Shown here in pieces: positions 62,410 to 64,000 of a stretch of DNA of 64,000 bases (positions within the stretch are counted from its first letter, which is position 1; each line of letters starts with the position of its first letter). The DNA lies in the NCBI RefSeq assembly GCF_037126465.1, contig NC_088204.1:60743771-60807770 (forward strand), in the 5' to 3' direction. The stretch comes from Ornithodoros turicata (Eukaryota > Arthropoda > Arachnida > Ixodida > Argasidae). Under the pieces are notes generated by a model. The model ran no database searches, was not told where the DNA came from, and saw only the letters and a program-made list of their open reading frames with translations. The translations under genes and the position numbers were made by a program.

Positions 62410-63560
62410 CAGAGGGTTTTTCAACAACAACAACTTTATTACAAGACGATGACTGGGGAATTTCATCGCCAGGGGCGATACTCTACCCCATTGCTGGTGG
62501 TAATGTGGCGAATGAAATAATGAGCCCCTTCGCAATAAGGACCAAAATCCTATGCTATCCAGAAAGGTGAAGGGAGCTTTGAGGGCAGAGCGTTGGCAGG
62601 CTGGATGTGGCCAGGGAGCAAGCAATTTTGTGAGAGAGAGGGGGCGAGAGTCTAGCTCGTTAAAGGACCTGGAGTGTACGGTTCGGGAAGGTAGGTAGTG
62701 TGTGCAATGGAATAGAAGAATGGGCTCTAGATCTTCTACAGCACCGCAGTGACTGCAGTGGGGAGAGTCCCAACCTCAAGCGGTAACGCCACTGTGCGGT
62801 GAAAGCCACATCGAGGCGCATTCGACAAACGAATGCGGCGTCTTGACGAGAGTTACGTCGAGGCATGCGGAAACTGAGCGCCGGATCAACTCTATTTAGC
62901 AGGGCTGGGGGGAGAATGTCAACGGTTCATTGGTGGGTAGCCTGAGGAGTCACGAGGCGTCGAAGTACGGACCGACGATCTCCCCTCAGCAGCGCAATAC
63001 GTGCCCATCTCCGAGACGAGAGAGCTGCTTCGGCGGCACTGTTGGCCTGTTTATTGCCTTCGACACCACCATGGGCTGGAACCCATTGGAAAACCAGCCT
63101 GTGCCCTGCTTCGTAGACTACTTTCCATACACATTCCATACACATACATTTCCACACATCTCCTTAACCAACGGTGCGGATGAGCCTCCTATGCAGGAAT
63201 TTTCAATTGCTTGCACCGCAGATGTTGAGTCAGTGAATACGACCCAATCCCGTTGGGTAAGTGCTGCAGAAAGAAAAGTATGGCATAGAGCTCCGCAGCT
63301 GTGCATGACGTTTGATGCGAAAGGTGACGTCCTTCCAGTACGCCTTCGGATGGGATGACGAATGCCAATGCGGACTTGCCATTTCGAGACACGCCATTGG
63401 TGTATGCGTCGGCAGAGGTAGAAAACTTCAGGAAGGACTTCAGCGGGAACCTGATCTCTGCGGTCCTGGAGGTCCCCAAAGGAAGGGGCCCCCACCAAGC
63501 CCTTCCGGGGCTTGGTGAAGCTCTTTATGACTTCCTAAAGTATGCGCACTGTCATCCTCC
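62410..63560 (-). mobile_element. I-type LINE 3' end with RNase H
   Basis: On the - strand: NGVSRNGKSALAFVIPSEGV and AELYAILFFLQHLP (63400-63270), WVVFTDSTSAVQAIENS (63250-63200), VFQWVPAHGGVEGNKQAN (63090-63035), then a Cys/His motif SHCGAVEDLEPILLFHC (62755-62700) and a tail ending at the caacaacaac run at 62420. These are the RNase H and 3' parts of the same LINE group as 1-2560 and 10100-12970. Frameshifts separate the pieces. It begins just past the metalloprotease terminal exon. Confidence 0.8.
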
Positions 63561-64000
63561 TCCTCCTCTGGGACCTGCCAATTTGGAACCCAATTCAAAA
63601 ACAGAACCGGAACTCAGCCAATTCGATTTTAATCTTCTACTCTCGAGCGTTGATAAAGCACGCGCGAAATCTGTATTTAAAAAAAAAACTGAAGAAAGTT
63701 TTCACCTGGCAGGCGGATAATGTTCTAGTATATAATGGGAAGTGAATCAGTCGCTCAAACATTGTGGTTCTCGTGAGCTACTTAGCACGTAGCGCGCTCA
63801 TCAACAAACCCAGTTGGTACAAAAAGTAGTAAAAATTATAAGCGCTCTGAAAATATCCCGAATTGCCCGCTGGAGCAAATATGGGGTCCCTAAAGAAAGA
63901 TCAATCAAGGAGTAAGGGTTAGAAGGGGTGGCTGAGTACTGACGTTATCACAAGCTCACGCGCAGCGAAGCTGTCGAGCAGCTGAAAAACGAAGATGCTT
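63561..64000. other. Unassigned DNA at the right edge
   Basis: No repeats or coding motifs are recognised. Confidence 0.4.

Overview
The window is nuclear DNA of an arthropod, most likely a tick (Ixodida). Two things point there. On the + strand there is a broken series of phase-compatible exons for a tick-type reprolysin (M12B) metalloprotease. The DNA between the exons is crowded with tRNA-headed SINEs, I-type and CR1-like LINEs, palindromic MITEs and other DNA transposons. Nothing looks bacterial: there are no operons, no ribosome binding sites and no long uninterrupted ORFs. I ran no searches, so family names rest on motif reading by eye.

Host gene. One gene appears to run left to right through almost the whole window, from 2974 to 62078, with its 5' exons (signal peptide and early propeptide) to the left of position 1. 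The exons read in order are: propeptide (2974-3097); a doubtful pro/catalytic boundary exon (19101-19132); the start of the catalytic fold (19393-19464); a mid-catalytic exon (33887-34023); four closely spaced exons with the zinc-binding motif, the Met-turn and the first part of the Cys-rich region (45927-45973, 46032-46140, 46208-46375, 46535-46682); then two C-terminal Cys-rich exons (59223-59345, 62016-62078). From 19393 onward every splice phase agrees. About 1 kb of exon is spread over 59 kb. An in-frame TAA at 62076-62078 is followed by 50 more open codons in the same frame, and the doubtful exon at 19101 runs into an in-frame TAG, so the gene may be damaged or its ends may differ from what I give.

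Introns, left to right. 1-2560 holds an I-type LINE relic (- strand) carrying two SINE insertions. 4175-5622 is a DNA transposon with arrays of palindromic subterminal repeats. 6631-7179 is a palindromic MITE. 7566-8030 is a probable Helitron Rep/helicase fragment. 10100-12970 is a second I-type LINE with a SINE in it. 14206-18469 is a 4.3-kb DNA transposon with terminal inverted repeats starting CCCAGTAAACC. 19565-32827 is a 13-kb foldback structure: two multi-kb inverted arms, a 308-bp tandem array mainly in the left arm, and a 917-bp transposon with a visible empty site in the middle. 35584-40708 is bounded by inverted repeats of several hundred bases and encloses a 214-bp tandem array. 40860-42290 is a degenerate ATTGG-rich repeat field. 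42440-44420 is a CR1-like LINE relic broken by an hAT-like element and by a cluster of TA-flanked palindromic MITEs that continues to 45320.

The 46.7-59.2 kb intron holds a diverged copy of the coding-like part of the 14-18 kb transposon (around 51.3-52.0 kb), another palindromic MITE, a SINE trapped in a long inverted repeat with a mariner-like MITE inside it, a LINE tail, and an internally deleted I-type LINE. The last intron holds a CR1-like LINE. Past the gene, 62410-63560 is one more I-type LINE 3' end on the - strand.

The most interesting structures are the giant foldback, and a set of DNA transposons (4175-5622, 14206-18469, 26582-27498) with CCCA-type termini, 2-bp AT or TA target duplications and dense arrays of short palindromes near their ends.
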